Both the position numbers and the translations under genes were made by a program. Source: Pedobacter aquae (lineage in GTDB: Bacteria; Bacteroidota; Bacteroidia; Sphingobacteriales; Sphingobacteriaceae). Taken from it: DNA of 64,000 nt. Numbering within the stretch: the stretch's first letter is position 1; each line of letters begins with the position of its first letter. Shown here piece after piece: positions 51,179 through 60,578 of this stretch. The stretch is from assembly GCF_008195825.1 (NCBI RefSeq), contig NZ_CP043329.1:3782001-3846000 (forward strand). Direction: 5' to 3'. The notes below the pieces were generated by a model. That model had not been told where the DNA came from. It worked only from the letters and a program-made list of their open reading frames with translations, and did not search any database.

Positions 51179-52501
51179 TTACCAGATTAAAAACTTCTTT
51201 TTCTTTTTCACCGAAATTGCCATTTCAGGATAATCGGTATTAAATTTCTCTACAATTGCTAAGTAATGATTTTCAAAAAACTCTGGGTCAAAAAAACCTT
51301 TTTCTAATTCTTGCATAACGTTTTGTAAAGGCATTTCATTTTTTATCCAGTCGTTTGCTGTTTGTTGTCTAAAGCGCATCCCTAAAAAATTAAACCCGGT
51401 AACAGCTTTACTTGTTGCTTTAAAATTTATTCTACAAGCTATTTTTCCTTTCGGATGTTCCCAATAAAAGCTTTGTTCACCTTCCAAAGGTTTGTTAAAC
51501 ATGTAGCCATAGGTTTGATACTCTATATCCAGAAACTTGGCCGAGTTAAACCAAACACCTCTTTCATAGGCCCTTTTATCACCACAAATATTTTGCGCTA
51601 AAGTTTCGGCTTGCATTTTACCGGTATACCAAAGTTGTTCTACCGCAGGGTGTAAGTTTTTAGGGTGTCTAAATTGCGCACAATCTCCAAGGGCATAAAT
51701 ATCAGGATGGTTAGTTTCTAGATATTCATTTATCAGAACACCTCTATCGGTTTCAATTTCGCTATTTTGAAGGAAATTTATATTGGGGTTTACCCCGATG
51801 GTTAAGCCTACAAACTGACAAGCTATTTCTATACCATCATGAGTTATTACGGCTTTCACTTTGCCATTTTCATCGCCAATAATTTCTTTTAATTGTGTGT
51901 TTGTATGTAAATGGATGTGATGAGCAGCTATATGATTATTGATTAAACTGGCTTCTTCTTTGGGTAATACACTATTCCAATAATATTGTTCTCTTATTAA
52001 AAAATGTACATTGATATTTCTAGAACGTAGCATTTCTGCCATTTCTATCCCAATTAAACCACCACCTACAATAACGGCATCAGTAATGTCTTTGGTGTTT
52101 TCTTCCATCAAATCTACATCTTGTTTGCTATATAAACCTTGCACACCTTTTAAATTTACACCAGGCCATTCTAGCGTTTTAGGAGTAGAGCCTGTTGCAA
52201 TTACCAGCTTATCAAAAGTTATCATTCTACCATCTTCAAGCTGTAATTGTTTTTGTTTGGCCTGTACTTGTGCAACTTTGGCAAATAGTAAATCAATACG
52301 GTTTTTGTCCCAAAACCAATCTTCATAGGGTTTGGTATGCTCGTATTTCATGTGCCCCATGTAGATATACATTAAGGCCGTACGAGAGAAAAAGTGTTCT
52401 GTTTCTGATGAAATGACCAATATTTCGTGGTTACTAAGCTTGCGGATATGCCGGGCTGTAGTAATGCCACTGATACCATTACCAATGATAACAATTTTCA
52501 T
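51179..52501 (-). CDS. NAD(P)/FAD-dependent oxidoreductase (pyridine nucleotide-disulfide type)
   Basis: 440 residues. The N-terminal FAD-binding Rossmann motif is IVIIGNGISGITTARHIRK, the NAD(P)-binding motif is VIVGGGLIGIEMAEMLRSR near residue 150, and the conserved FAD motif is DIYALGDCAQF. The C-terminal domain (FYWEHPKGKIACRINF) is not a standard dimerisation domain. The redox partner is probably the Fe-S membrane protein encoded immediately downstream. Confidence 0.88.
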   Translation of the reverse strand: MKIVIIGNGISGITTARHIRKLSNHEILVISSETEHFFSRTALMYIYMGHMKYEHTKPYEDWFWDKNRIDLLFAKVAQVQAKQKQLQLEDGRMITFDKLVIATGSTPKTLEWPGVNLKGVQGLYSKQDVDLMEENTKDITDAVIVGGGLIGIEMAEMLRSRNINVHFLIREQYYWNSVLPKEEASLINNHIAAHHIHLHTNTQLKEIIGDENGKVKAVITHDGIEIACQFVGLTIGVNPNINFLQNSEIETDRGVLINEYLETNHPDIYALGDCAQFRHPKNLHPAVEQLWYTGKMQAETLAQNICGDKRAYERGVWFNSAKFLDIEYQTYGYMFNKPLEGEQSFYWEHPKGKIACRINFKATSKAVTGFNFLGMRFRQQTANDWIKNEMPLQNVMQELEKGFFDPEFFENHYLAIVEKFNTDYPEMAISVKKKKKFLIW

Positions 52502-52531
52502 GTTGGATGATTTATGGATACAAGCTACAAA

Positions 52532-53302
52532 TTATTTGTCATTCAAAGACCAATTGTAATTGATGTAGTTTAATGGCGTATTTTCTTTGATTTTTAACTT
52601 CGCATATTTGTTAACGAAAGCTGCAACACTTCCTTCTGCTTTAACAAAATCTACTTTATACCAATTAAAAATATTAGATAATTGAGCCTTTGCGGGAGAT
52701 ATTTTATTAAACTCTGTATCATTTAAAAATGCTGAAGTATTTGCATTTAAAAGACTTTCTACGTTATCTGCTGTGTAAGCTTTGTTTAATAATTTAGGGC
52801 AAGATATTGCCGCACAGTTTACCGCAAAATGTACCCTGGCATCGTCTAATTCCTCAATTAGTTTTACCTTCTCTATTTCATTTAAAGTATAGCTTTTCCC
52901 TGCAAAAGTATAAGGTAGTTTTTGGTCCCAAACTTTCCCTCCAGAAATATCCATGATAGATTTTACTGGGTAATTTCTTAGGATTTGATCTATAGTTGCG
53001 GCATTATAAATGTTTATCCAAAAAGCCAATTGCTCATCTTTAGATAAAGTGTTAAGCTTAACATTTGCTAATGATTTTAAATACTGCTGTAAGGTTAATT
53101 TATCTTTCAAAAAAGCTTTATAATTAACCACACCAGCACCATTTACATAGGTATTTAAGAGTTTATTTAAAACAGCATGGTTTGGTTTTGCAGTTTGCGA
53201 GGCCTCTAAACTTGAGCTTAATCCTATTCTAGTACTGCTTTTTGCTATAACCTGAGGAACTGCAAAAGAAGCTAGCATGAAAGCTGCGACATACTTTTTC
53301 AT
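52532..53302 (-). CDS. DUF547 domain-containing secreted protein
   Basis: 256 residues from the ATG at 53302 (another ATG lies 9 bases upstream). Signal peptide about 1-20. The DUF547 core is clear: YVNGAGVVNYKAF, QLAFWINIYNAATIDQIL, INCAAISCPKLLNKAY-like (FAVNCAAISCPKLLNKAYT) and NIFNWYKVDF. DUF547 resembles thioredoxin-like or transglutaminase-like folds, with the Cys in SCP. No reaction is established. It is the first gene of a DUF547/FAD/Fe-S operon with a 30-bp gap to the next gene. Confidence 0.85.
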   Translation of the reverse strand: MKKYVAAFMLASFAVPQVIAKSSTRIGLSSSLEASQTAKPNHAVLNKLLNTYVNGAGVVNYKAFLKDKLTLQQYLKSLANVKLNTLSKDEQLAFWINIYNAATIDQILRNYPVKSIMDISGGKVWDQKLPYTFAGKSYTLNEIEKVKLIEELDDARVHFAVNCAAISCPKLLNKAYTADNVESLLNANTSAFLNDTEFNKISPAKAQLSNIFNWYKVDFVKAEGSVAAFVNKYAKLKIKENTPLNYINYNWSLNDK

Positions 53303-53401
53303 TTTATACATACTTTAAATACGGTTGAAGATGCGGATAAGTTTTTTACTCTAGTTGATTATAGCGTTAAAATATGTTAAATGAAATGTTGAGGTTGTTA
53401 A

Positions 53402-53911
53402 CTACTTAAAATCAGCTCTTTGATAAGCGCCTGGCGATGCATGGTCTCCGGCTTCAAAATCAAAATAGACAACCTTTATCCCCGAGATTTCTGTGATAGA
53501 AAAGGTGCTTTCTGCTAAAAATATTCTTGCCCCTAAAGAACCGCTAGACTGTGTTAAATAAAAAGCATTGGGGATGTTTACATAAGCAGTATCATTACTT
53601 TTTCTCTTCCATACCAATTGGTTTTCAGGATACTTTTTGTTGATAATTTGTATCACATTTTTGGCATCTAAGTTTTGTGTAGATACCTGAAGATTTCTTT
53701 TTAAGGAGATATTCAAGGTAACAGTATCAACCTCTGCAAGCCAAGGCAGCTCTTTAAGTTCTACATAGGTAGTGGTAGTTTCTGTTGTTGTAGATGAAAC
53801 ATCAGAACTTACGCTATCTGCCACGTCTTGCGTTTCTTGTTTATTATCTCTTACACAAGATGCAAGTGTAACAATAAATATTAATGTAGCATATAATTTA
53901 AAATTTTTCAT
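53402..53911 (-). CDS. Lipoprotein, unknown function
   Basis: 169 residues with a lipobox (LASC, Cys near residue 19) and a long Ser/Thr/Asp linker (SVSSDVSSTTTETTTTYVELK). It then has one domain of beta-strands containing VDTVTLNISLKRNLQVSTQ and the C-terminal GIKVVYFDFEAGDHASPGAYQR. I recognise no family. It is probably surface or periplasmic. It lies between the SDR gene and the DUF547 gene on the same strand with short gaps. Confidence 0.65.
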   Translation of the reverse strand: MKNFKLYATLIFIVTLASCVRDNKQETQDVADSVSSDVSSTTTETTTTYVELKELPWLAEVDTVTLNISLKRNLQVSTQNLDAKNVIQIINKKYPENQLVWKRKSNDTAYVNIPNAFYLTQSSGSLGARIFLAESTFSITEISGIKVVYFDFEAGDHASPGAYQRADFK

Positions 53912-53960
53912 GATGTTTTGTTTTTACAAGAGCCACAATATTGCTGCCAATAAAACTTAT

Positions 53961-54695
53961 TTAAGGTGTTGCCAAAGCAACCGGAAGAACTTTACCGTTA
54001 AAAAATTTATGTCCGGTTAAGGCAAAATCTGCAACGTACTTACCCATTTCATAAGCTTGTACCGGAGATTGGTAACCCGGAAATGCTTTTTCTAGCATTT
54101 CTGTTTGTGCCGAGCCTAGCGCTAAACAATTTACACTTATTTTCTCTTCGCTCAATTCTTGCGCTAAACATTCTGTTAAATTATGCAAAGCAGCCTTACT
54201 AGCTGAATATGCTGCCAAGCCCGGGAATTTTGAACTTCCTAAATAACCACCCATCGAGCCAATATTGAGGATATGAGCATTAGGCTGTAAAAAGGGTAAG
54301 CAAGTTTGTATCATCCTAAAATGACCCATTACATTAGATTGGAACATTTCTGCCATATCTAATTCGCTAAGCTCTTTAAAAGGTTTATTAATTAAAGCTC
54401 CTGCGTTATTAATAAGGATATTGAAGCTTCCCCATCTTTGTTGAATAAATTGGGTTAAACCCTGATAATCATCATTTACGATATCAAAAACAATAGGATA
54501 TAAAACAGCATCAGGATTTAAGCTGAGCGTAATTTTCTGCAAATTTTGCAACTTTTCTTTAGAGCGTGATAATGCAATTACTTGATGACCTTTAATAGCC
54601 AATTCTATAACGGCTTCAAAACCAATGCCACTGCTTGCGCCTGTAATGATGATTTTTTGTGGCAATTGCTCGTCTGTTAATGATGTAGTTTGCAT
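53961..54695 (-). CDS. Short-chain dehydrogenase/reductase
   Basis: 244 residues of the classical SDR form. The cofactor-binding motif is IITGASSGIGFEAV, NNAGALINKPF follows, and the catalytic Ser-Tyr-Lys set is in LNIGSMGGYLGS and AAYSASKAALHNLTECLA. NADPH preference is not decided by the visible residues after the beta-2 strand (LSRSKEKL, with Arg, suggests NADP(H)). The substrate is unknown. It sits 14 bp from the antiporter gene in the same direction. Confidence 0.88.
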   Translation of the reverse strand: MQTTSLTDEQLPQKIIITGASSGIGFEAVIELAIKGHQVIALSRSKEKLQNLQKITLSLNPDAVLYPIVFDIVNDDYQGLTQFIQQRWGSFNILINNAGALINKPFKELSELDMAEMFQSNVMGHFRMIQTCLPFLQPNAHILNIGSMGGYLGSSKFPGLAAYSASKAALHNLTECLAQELSEEKISVNCLALGSAQTEMLEKAFPGYQSPVQAYEMGKYVADFALTGHKFFNGKVLPVALATP

Positions 54696-54709
54696 AAAAA
54701 TGTGATGGT

Positions 54710-56854
54710 TTATTTTTTAAAGATGGTTCTGATACCTTTCTTAATCTTGTTAACTTTTTGTACTCCTTTGATGAATAATTCGGCATTCATGTCACTATAC
54801 TCGGTGTACTTATTGTCTGATGTTTTAACTGAAGGATATATCAATAAAATATTATGGTCATTGATATCTTTATTCAAGGTAGAATTTAAATTATCTAACA
54901 TAGAATGATAAGAGATTGAACCCTTACGGGCAGATACAAATATCATCAAATGATCAAAAGGAGCATTACTTAACAATTGTGGGTATTGATTAAAGTCTAA
55001 TAAATTTAGACTGTAAGCAGTTTTACTTTTTGCCATTTTGGTATATTTGATAATGGCTTTTTGTGTTTCTGCTACAGCGTGAAAATCAATCATGACACTA
55101 AGCTCATTTGCTAATTTCAAAATTTTATCCATCCAGTAAGCAAAACCATCTTCTAGCTCTGTTAAAGGCGGACAAACCAATACAATTTTTTTGCTGGTGT
55201 TTAGTGGTTTTACAAAATCGCAAAAGAAAATTGTTTTAGTTGTAGCATTGATGATAGCTTCAGATTTTGGTCCAAAAATTTTATCAAGAAAGGTTTCTTT
55301 ATGTGGCCAACCTAATATTAATGTGCTAGCCAAAATTTCTTTTGATATTCTTGTTATACCATCTGATATATTGATATCTATGGTTGCAATAGGATTAACC
55401 CCCGTTTCTGTAGCTGATGCGTATTTTACAAAATCTTCTAGTTTGCGTTTAACTTGGATGATATTGGTCTCCGCATCTTTATCATTACTTACTATAGATA
55501 AAATATTAAGCGGATAAGGCGATTTTTTATCTTTTATGAGGACTGTAAAATCAACAATAGGTTCTAGCTTATTAAAGTTTGAAACCGGAACCAAGATGTT
55601 TTCATAATAAACAACTTCTTCTGGTTCTTCCTTAAAATCGGGATTTTCTTGGTTTTGTACTATTTTTTTAACAGCACCTTCTGTTGCAAAAGAAGCAACC
55701 ACACAGGTTACCAATATTAAAATAATAGTACCGTTAAGGATATTTTCATCCAGAATATTAGCTTTATAACCTACTAAAATTACCGCTAAGGTTGCTGCGG
55801 CATGGGCACTACTTAATCCAAAGATTAATTGTCTTTGCTCTGCCTTATATTTAAAAGCAATTTGGGTAACAAAAGCTGCTAACCATTTACCTGCTAAAGC
55901 TACTATTGATAATGTGGCAGCCACAAATATGGCAGTATAGCCGCTTAAAATAACTCTTACATCTACCAGCATTCCCACACTTATTAAAAAGAAAGGGATA
56001 AATATGGCATTACCTACAAATTCTAACCTGTTCATCAAAGCTGATGAATGAGGAATAAGCCTGTTTAATGCTAAACCAGCCATAAATGCCCCAATAATTG
56101 GCTCTACACCTGCAACTTCTGCTAAGAAAGCTGATAAGAAGACTAAGGAAAGCACAAATACATAATTAGATGTTTTATCGCCATCCATACGGTTAAAAAA
56201 CCACTTGGCAATACGAGGTAAAATCAAGAATATAATCAATAAAAATATGCTTAACGATATACCCAATTTCATCCAAAACTGTGTTGTTAAACCTCCGTTA
56301 GCAGAGCCTACAATGATAGCCAAGATAATTAAAACTGCAGTATCTGTTAAAATAGTGCCACCAACGGATATGGCTACGGCAGGGTTTTTAGTAACACCAA
56401 ATTTAGTAACAATAGGGTAGGCCACTAAAGTATGGGTAGCAAACATACTGGCTATTAAAAAACTAGCATTTAAATCGTAACCTAAAATATAATAGCATGC
56501 TGGTAAGCCTAAAGCAATGGGAATGATAAAGGTGAAAAATCCGAAGCCTAAACTTTTAAACTGATTTTTCTTAAACTCGTTCATATCTAACTCTATACCA
56601 GCAATAAACATGATATATAATAAACCTATGGTAGAGAATAAATCAACTGCCGAGTTTTTAGCTAAAAGGTTAACACCATGTGGACCAATAACAACGCCAG
56701 ACAAAATAAGCCCTATGGTGCCAGGTATTTTAAGTCTCCTAAGTAAAATAGGAGATAATAAAATGATGAATAAGATGAGTGAGAATATTAATACAGGATT
56801 TTGTAACGGCAGCTCAAATTCATGTATTAGGTGCTCAAAAAAGTCGATATTCAT
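54710..56854 (-). CDS. CPA2-type Na+/H+ (or K+/H+) antiporter with C-terminal UspA-like domain
   Basis: 714 residues. The first about 390 form 12 helices with CPA2 motifs (GTIGLILSGVVIGPHG, MFIAGIELDMNEFK, VAYPIVTKFGV, GAFMAGLALNRLIP). The cytoplasmic C-terminal 300 residues look like a universal stress protein-type domain (ENILVPVSNFNKLEPIV, ...LILGWPHKETFLDKIFG), which in related antiporters binds nucleotides. The ion is unknown. It is probably co-transcribed with the SDR gene downstream. Confidence 0.88.
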   Translation of the reverse strand: MNIDFFEHLIHEFELPLQNPVLIFSLILFIILLSPILLRRLKIPGTIGLILSGVVIGPHGVNLLAKNSAVDLFSTIGLLYIMFIAGIELDMNEFKKNQFKSLGFGFFTFIIPIALGLPACYYILGYDLNASFLIASMFATHTLVAYPIVTKFGVTKNPAVAISVGGTILTDTAVLIILAIIVGSANGGLTTQFWMKLGISLSIFLLIIFLILPRIAKWFFNRMDGDKTSNYVFVLSLVFLSAFLAEVAGVEPIIGAFMAGLALNRLIPHSSALMNRLEFVGNAIFIPFFLISVGMLVDVRVILSGYTAIFVAATLSIVALAGKWLAAFVTQIAFKYKAEQRQLIFGLSSAHAAATLAVILVGYKANILDENILNGTIILILVTCVVASFATEGAVKKIVQNQENPDFKEEPEEVVYYENILVPVSNFNKLEPIVDFTVLIKDKKSPYPLNILSIVSNDKDAETNIIQVKRKLEDFVKYASATETGVNPIATIDINISDGITRISKEILASTLILGWPHKETFLDKIFGPKSEAIINATTKTIFFCDFVKPLNTSKKIVLVCPPLTELEDGFAYWMDKILKLANELSVMIDFHAVAETQKAIIKYTKMAKSKTAYSLNLLDFNQYPQLLSNAPFDHLMIFVSARKGSISYHSMLDNLNSTLNKDINDHNILLIYPSVKTSDNKYTEYSDMNAELFIKGVQKVNKIKKGIRTIFKK

Positions 56855-56925
56855 AGCCTCTAAGATAGGTAATAATAATAAAAGAGAATTATTATTTCTT
56901 AGGATTTGCCGCTTTTAAGATGTTT

Positions 56926-58002
56926 TTATCTCTCGAAATCTAAACGTAAAGAAAAAACATTGCTGTAAAGTGCGTCGCTTTGGTTGCCTACATTGGTTAA
57001 AGCATAATCAATAGAAAAATTCTTAATTCTAATACCTAAACCAATATTTGGTTGTATGCTATAGGTTTGTTTGCCTTCAAAATCGCTAATTTTTTGGATA
57101 TTTCCAATGCCACTTCTAAGGTAAACGGTTTTTTTAAAATCGGCTTCTAGGCCAATGGTTGGGTCTATACTTACTGGGTCGGCAGAGAGCAGTACATTTC
57201 TTTGCCCATCTGTAGTTAAATTAAGATTGGTCTCTGTAGTCAATCCAAATTTATCTCCAAAAGCTTTATAATAGGCGGCGCCTAAAACAATTCTGGGTAA
57301 GGTAGTTTCGGTAGAGTTTTGCGGAATATCATTTCCCGTTGCGGTATATACACTTCCAAATTTATCTGGATTGTAGCTCCAAGCATTAAAAGTGGTGGTA
57401 ATATCTCTGCCAACGGCAGAAAAAATGAAGTTATTTAATTTGTATTGAGCGCCAACATCAAAGCCAAAACCCCAAGATTTTCCGTATTCCCCAACCTTTC
57501 TATGGATAACTTTTACATTAGCACCATAGCTAAGGCCGTTTTCATCGCTTTGTCTTCCTCTGTGGTTGCGGGCATAGCTAAACATAAAAGCATAATCTGC
57601 CGCAGAGAAAGAACGTACCCTATCGTAATTGATGCTACCATCGGCGCTTATTAATTCTGAAGTATCAGGAATATCATCTACACCAAATCTTATGACAGAT
57701 ACGCCTACAACAGCAGTATTATCGGCAACAAAAGTTGCAAAGCCTGCATAGTCATACTTGGCAATTCCGGCAAAGTAAGAAGAGTGCATTAAACTGGCTT
57801 GCGCATTGGTTCTCATTCTGGTTAGGCCGGCAGGGTTCCAATAGCCTGCTGTTACATCATTTGCAGATGAAGCTACCGAGCCAGACATACCAAACGCTCT
57901 AGAGCCAATACCAATCTGTAAAAATTCATTAGAATATTTTCTAGTTTGGGCTTGTGCAAAAAATGGTATCGTTAAAAGTAAGATTAAGAAGCGTTTAGTC
58001 AT
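56926..58002 (-). CDS. PorV/PorQ-family outer-membrane protein
   Basis: 358 residues with a signal peptide (about 1-18, FFAQAQ). The start RKYSNEFLQIGIGSRAFGMSGSVASSANDVTAGYWNPAGLTRM is the hallmark of the PorV/PorQ group, 14-strand barrels linked to type IX secretion. This copy ends with the barrel signature FSLRLDFER. Whether it is PorQ-like or a paralogue of PorV cannot be said from this window. Its start overlaps the end of the ACP phosphodiesterase-like gene by 8 bases. Confidence 0.85.
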   Translation of the reverse strand: MTKRFLILLLTIPFFAQAQTRKYSNEFLQIGIGSRAFGMSGSVASSANDVTAGYWNPAGLTRMRTNAQASLMHSSYFAGIAKYDYAGFATFVADNTAVVGVSVIRFGVDDIPDTSELISADGSINYDRVRSFSAADYAFMFSYARNHRGRQSDENGLSYGANVKVIHRKVGEYGKSWGFGFDVGAQYKLNNFIFSAVGRDITTTFNAWSYNPDKFGSVYTATGNDIPQNSTETTLPRIVLGAAYYKAFGDKFGLTTETNLNLTTDGQRNVLLSADPVSIDPTIGLEADFKKTVYLRSGIGNIQKISDFEGKQTYSIQPNIGLGIRIKNFSIDYALTNVGNQSDALYSNVFSLRLDFER

Positions 58003-58672
58003 CCAGTAATTGCCGTTCTATCTCGTCAAATATAATTATAAATTTTTCTTCGATATCAAAAATATAATCAATTAAAACTTGGGTAAGTTTATTTTCTTGC
58101 TCGGGATGAAGTGGGTTAGGCCATACCCGCATGAAAATCCTTTTCAAAGCATAACTAATATTTGCAACATCTATATAACTTTTAAGGTATTGCTCTTTCT
58201 TAAATAGCTCAAAAAATTTAAAAAATTTCTCTTGTTCTGGTGCATTGTTGAGGTTTAAAAAATCTGTTATATGATTTTTAGATACAGCATTTAAATGGAA
58301 ATAAAGTTTTGCAGCATCTATTTTTTGATGTTTCAATAGCAAGTGGTCTAAAATTAGTTCTATGGCGATATGACCTGCAAAAAATGGTTTTATAGGCGTA
58401 TCTTTTAATGTTTCTTTTATTTTTAACTTAAGTTGATGCTGATGTTCTAGAAAAAAGCTGGCATTATGAAATAGCTTATCTACATCAAGATGTTTTTTCC
58501 ACCCTTTTAAAATGGCTATTTCATGTGGCTGTTTAAATTTGTCTTGGTCTTTTTCTGGAAAGATGTTACTGCTTTTATCTGCATTCTTTAATAAATCGGG
58601 CAAAATGCTCCCTAAAACTTCATAAGAATTGGTATTGTAACGGTCAAAATAATAGTGCGAAAGGAAATTCAT
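57995..58672 (-). CDS. Acyl carrier protein phosphodiesterase-like (DUF479)
   Basis: 225 residues. The N-terminus MNFLSHYYFDRYNTNSYEVLGSILPDLLKN has the Asn-His-Asp pattern of AcpH (the family begins MNYLAHLYLA...). The central GHIAIELILDHLLLKH region carries further metal-ligand residues (H, E/D). E. coli AcpH removes phosphopantetheine from ACP, and this diverged homologue may do the same. It overlaps the PorV/PorQ-like gene by 8 bases; the two are co-transcribed. Confidence 0.75.
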   Translation of the reverse strand: MNFLSHYYFDRYNTNSYEVLGSILPDLLKNADKSSNIFPEKDQDKFKQPHEIAILKGWKKHLDVDKLFHNASFFLEHQHQLKLKIKETLKDTPIKPFFAGHIAIELILDHLLLKHQKIDAAKLYFHLNAVSKNHITDFLNLNNAPEQEKFFKFFELFKKEQYLKSYIDVANISYALKRIFMRVWPNPLHPEQENKLTQVLIDYIFDIEEKFIIIFDEIERQLLDD

Positions 58673-58704
58673 CTTTAATAGTTAAACCAATTCTATCTAA
58701 ATCT

Positions 58705-58712
58705 TATATTTG
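58705..58712 (+). promoter_or_regulatory. Probable -7 element of the tyrS promoter
   Basis: TATATTTG fits TAnnTTTG, 38 bases before the tyrS ATG. The -33 position has TTAA (58682-58685) where TTG is expected, so the match is partial. Confidence 0.45.
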
Positions 58713-58750
58713 CCACCTTGTTAATATAGTAAAAATTTAAATCTTATAAG

Positions 58751-60034
58751 ATGAATTTTGTTGAAGAATTACGCTGGAGAGGTCTTTTGCATGATATTAT
58801 GCCCGGTACAGAGGAAGAATTGGCTAAAGGTATGGTTACTGGTTATATTGGTTTTGACCCCACTGCGGATTCTTTACATGTAGGTAGTTTGTCTCAAATA
58901 TTTACTTTAGTACGTTTCCAACAAGCTGGACATAAGCCTTTAGCTTTGGTTGGTGGCGCAACTGGGATGATAGGCGACCCTACCGGTAAGTCTCAAGAAC
59001 GTAACCTTTTATCAGAAGAAGATTTGCAAAAAAATCTTCAAGGTATACAAAAGCAATTAGAGCAATTTTTAGATTTTGATTGCGGCGCCAACAGTGCAGA
59101 AATTGTAAATAATTACGATTGGTTTAAAAACTACTCTTTTCTAGATTTCATCAGAGATGCTGGTAAGCATATCACTGTTAATTATATGATGGGAAAAGAT
59201 TCTGTTAAAAAACGCTTAGAAAGTGAAGTGGGCATGTCTTTTACAGAGTTTACTTACCAATTGATACAAGGTTTTGATTTTTACCACCTTTGGAAAGAAC
59301 GAGGTTGCCTGCTACAGATGGGCGGCTCAGACCAATGGGGTAATATTGTTACCGGTACCGAGTTTATTAGAAGAAAAGCAGGCGGACAAGCTTTTGCTTT
59401 AACATCTCCTTTAATTAAAAAATCAGACGGAACTAAATTTGGTAAAACCGAAGGCGGTAATATTTGGCTTGATGCTAAGAAAACCAGTCCGTATCAGTTT
59501 TACCAGTTTTGGTTAAATTCTTCTGATGAGGATGCTGCTAATTTTATTAAAATTTTTACTTTCTTCTCTAAACAAGAGGTAGATGATTTATTGGCACAGC
59601 ATCAGCCAGCGCCTCATTTAAGGGTGTTGCAGAAAGCTTTGGCAGAAGATATTACCAGAAGAGTACACGGCGAAGCAGCTTTGCAAACAGCTATCAATAC
59701 TACTGATTTTCTTTTTGGTAATGGTTCTTTAGATTTCTTGAAGGCTTTAAGTCATGAAGATGTTATTGGCGTTTTTGAAGGTATTCCACAATTTACAATA
59801 GCTAAAAGTTCTTTAGACGCTGGCGCTGATATTCTAACTTTGTTGGCAGAGGAAACTCAAATTTTTCCTTCTAAAGGCGAGGTCAGAAAAATGATTCAAG
59901 GTGGTGGCGTTTCTTTAAATAGAGAGAAAATTGCAGCTCCAGATGTTGTTGTAAATGCTTCATCCTTAATAAATAATAGCTTTTTAGTAGTGCAAAGGGG
60001 TAAGAAAAATTATTTCTTAATTATAGCATCTTAA
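58751..60034 (+). CDS. tyrS: Tyrosine--tRNA ligase
   Basis: 427 residues, class I. The HIGH-like motif is in DSLHVGSL (HVGS), the tyrosine pocket in [11 protein letters not shown], and the KMSKS-like motif in SDGTKFGKT (KFGKT) after [14 protein letters not shown]. The C-terminal S4-like RNA-binding domain is present ([20 protein letters not shown]). It is full length and monocistronic, with the Xre/RES promoter starting just past its stop. Confidence 0.96.
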   Translation: MNFVEELRWRGLLHDIMPGTEEELAKGMVTGYIGFDPTADSLHVGSLSQIFTLVRFQQAGHKPLALVGGATGMIGDPTGKSQERNLLSEEDLQKNLQGIQKQLEQFLDFDCGANSAEIVNNYDWFKNYSFLDFIRDAGKHITVNYMMGKDSVKKRLESEVGMSFTEFTYQLIQGFDFYHLWKERGCLLQMGGSDQWGNIVTGTEFIRRKAGGQAFALTSPLIKKSDGTKFGKTEGGNIWLDAKKTSPYQFYQFWLNSSDEDAANFIKIFTFFSKQEVDDLLAQHQPAPHLRVLQKALAEDITRRVHGEAALQTAINTTDFLFGNGSLDFLKALSHEDVIGVFEGIPQFTIAKSSLDAGADILTLLAEETQIFPSKGEVRKMIQGGGVSLNREKIAAPDVVVNASSLINNSFLVVQRGKKNYFLIIAS

Positions 60035-60036
60035 AT

Positions 60037-60080
60037 TTGTGAAATCAGACAAAATTTATATTTTTGTGTATAAATGTCTG
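60037..60080 (+). promoter_or_regulatory. Promoter and operator of the Xre/RES toxin-antitoxin operon
   Basis: TTG (60037-60039), exactly 19 bases, then TATTTTTG (60059-60066): a perfect Bacteroidota promoter. An imperfect 35-bp inverted repeat with outer arms CAGACA (60046-60051) and TGTCTG (60075-60080) and inner TTTATA / TATAAA halves covers the -7 box, as expected for autorepression by the antitoxin. The antitoxin ATG is at 60085, so the leader is very short. Confidence 0.75.
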
Positions 60081-60084
60081 TTTT

Positions 60085-60576
60085 ATGGAAAATAATAAAG
60101 TTGAAGAACCCCTCATAGAATACTTAACACAACCGCAAGAAATGCTTCATGCGGTTGTGTCTTTACTTGGCGGCTTAAGTGTTTTAAACTTCAAAAAACC
60201 TATTTCCTCAGATTTTGATTTACTTGAGCTCACTAGAGCTGGTTTGCCTAAAAAAGCATTGGCTCATTTAATTAAATCTATTGCTTTTACTTTTCAAGAG
60301 TTGGCTGCTATAATGCATATTTCTGAGCGTACTTTACAACGTTTTGATGAAAACGCTTTAATAGATGCTGCATATTCAGAAAAAGCTATAGATTTAGCTC
60401 GTCTTTATGTAAGAGGTGAGCAAGTTTTTGGTTCTCTAGAGCGCTTTAAACTTTGGATGAAATCGCCTTCTTATGTTTTTAAAAATCAAACTCCAGCATC
60501 CTTTTTAGATACTTCTTTAGGTTTTGATTTAATTTCAAAAGAACTTGGTCGTATAGAGCATGGTTTATTTGCTTAA
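60085..60576 (+). CDS. Xre/MbcA/ParS-type antitoxin (DUF2384)
   Basis: 163 residues from the ATG at 60085 (a TTG at 60064 lies inside the operator). The N-terminal half has a helix-turn-helix-like segment (GLPKKALAHLIKSIAFTFQELAAIMHISERTLQRF). The C-terminal DUF2384 toxin-binding domain has EQVFGSLERFKLWMKSPSY, FLDTSLGFDLISKELGRIEHG. It pairs with the RES toxin gene 2 bp downstream and probably represses the operon. Confidence 0.92.
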   Translation: MENNKVEEPLIEYLTQPQEMLHAVVSLLGGLSVLNFKKPISSDFDLLELTRAGLPKKALAHLIKSIAFTFQELAAIMHISERTLQRFDENALIDAAYSEKAIDLARLYVRGEQVFGSLERFKLWMKSPSYVFKNQTPASFLDTSLGFDLISKELGRIEHGLFA

Positions 60577-60578
60577 TA

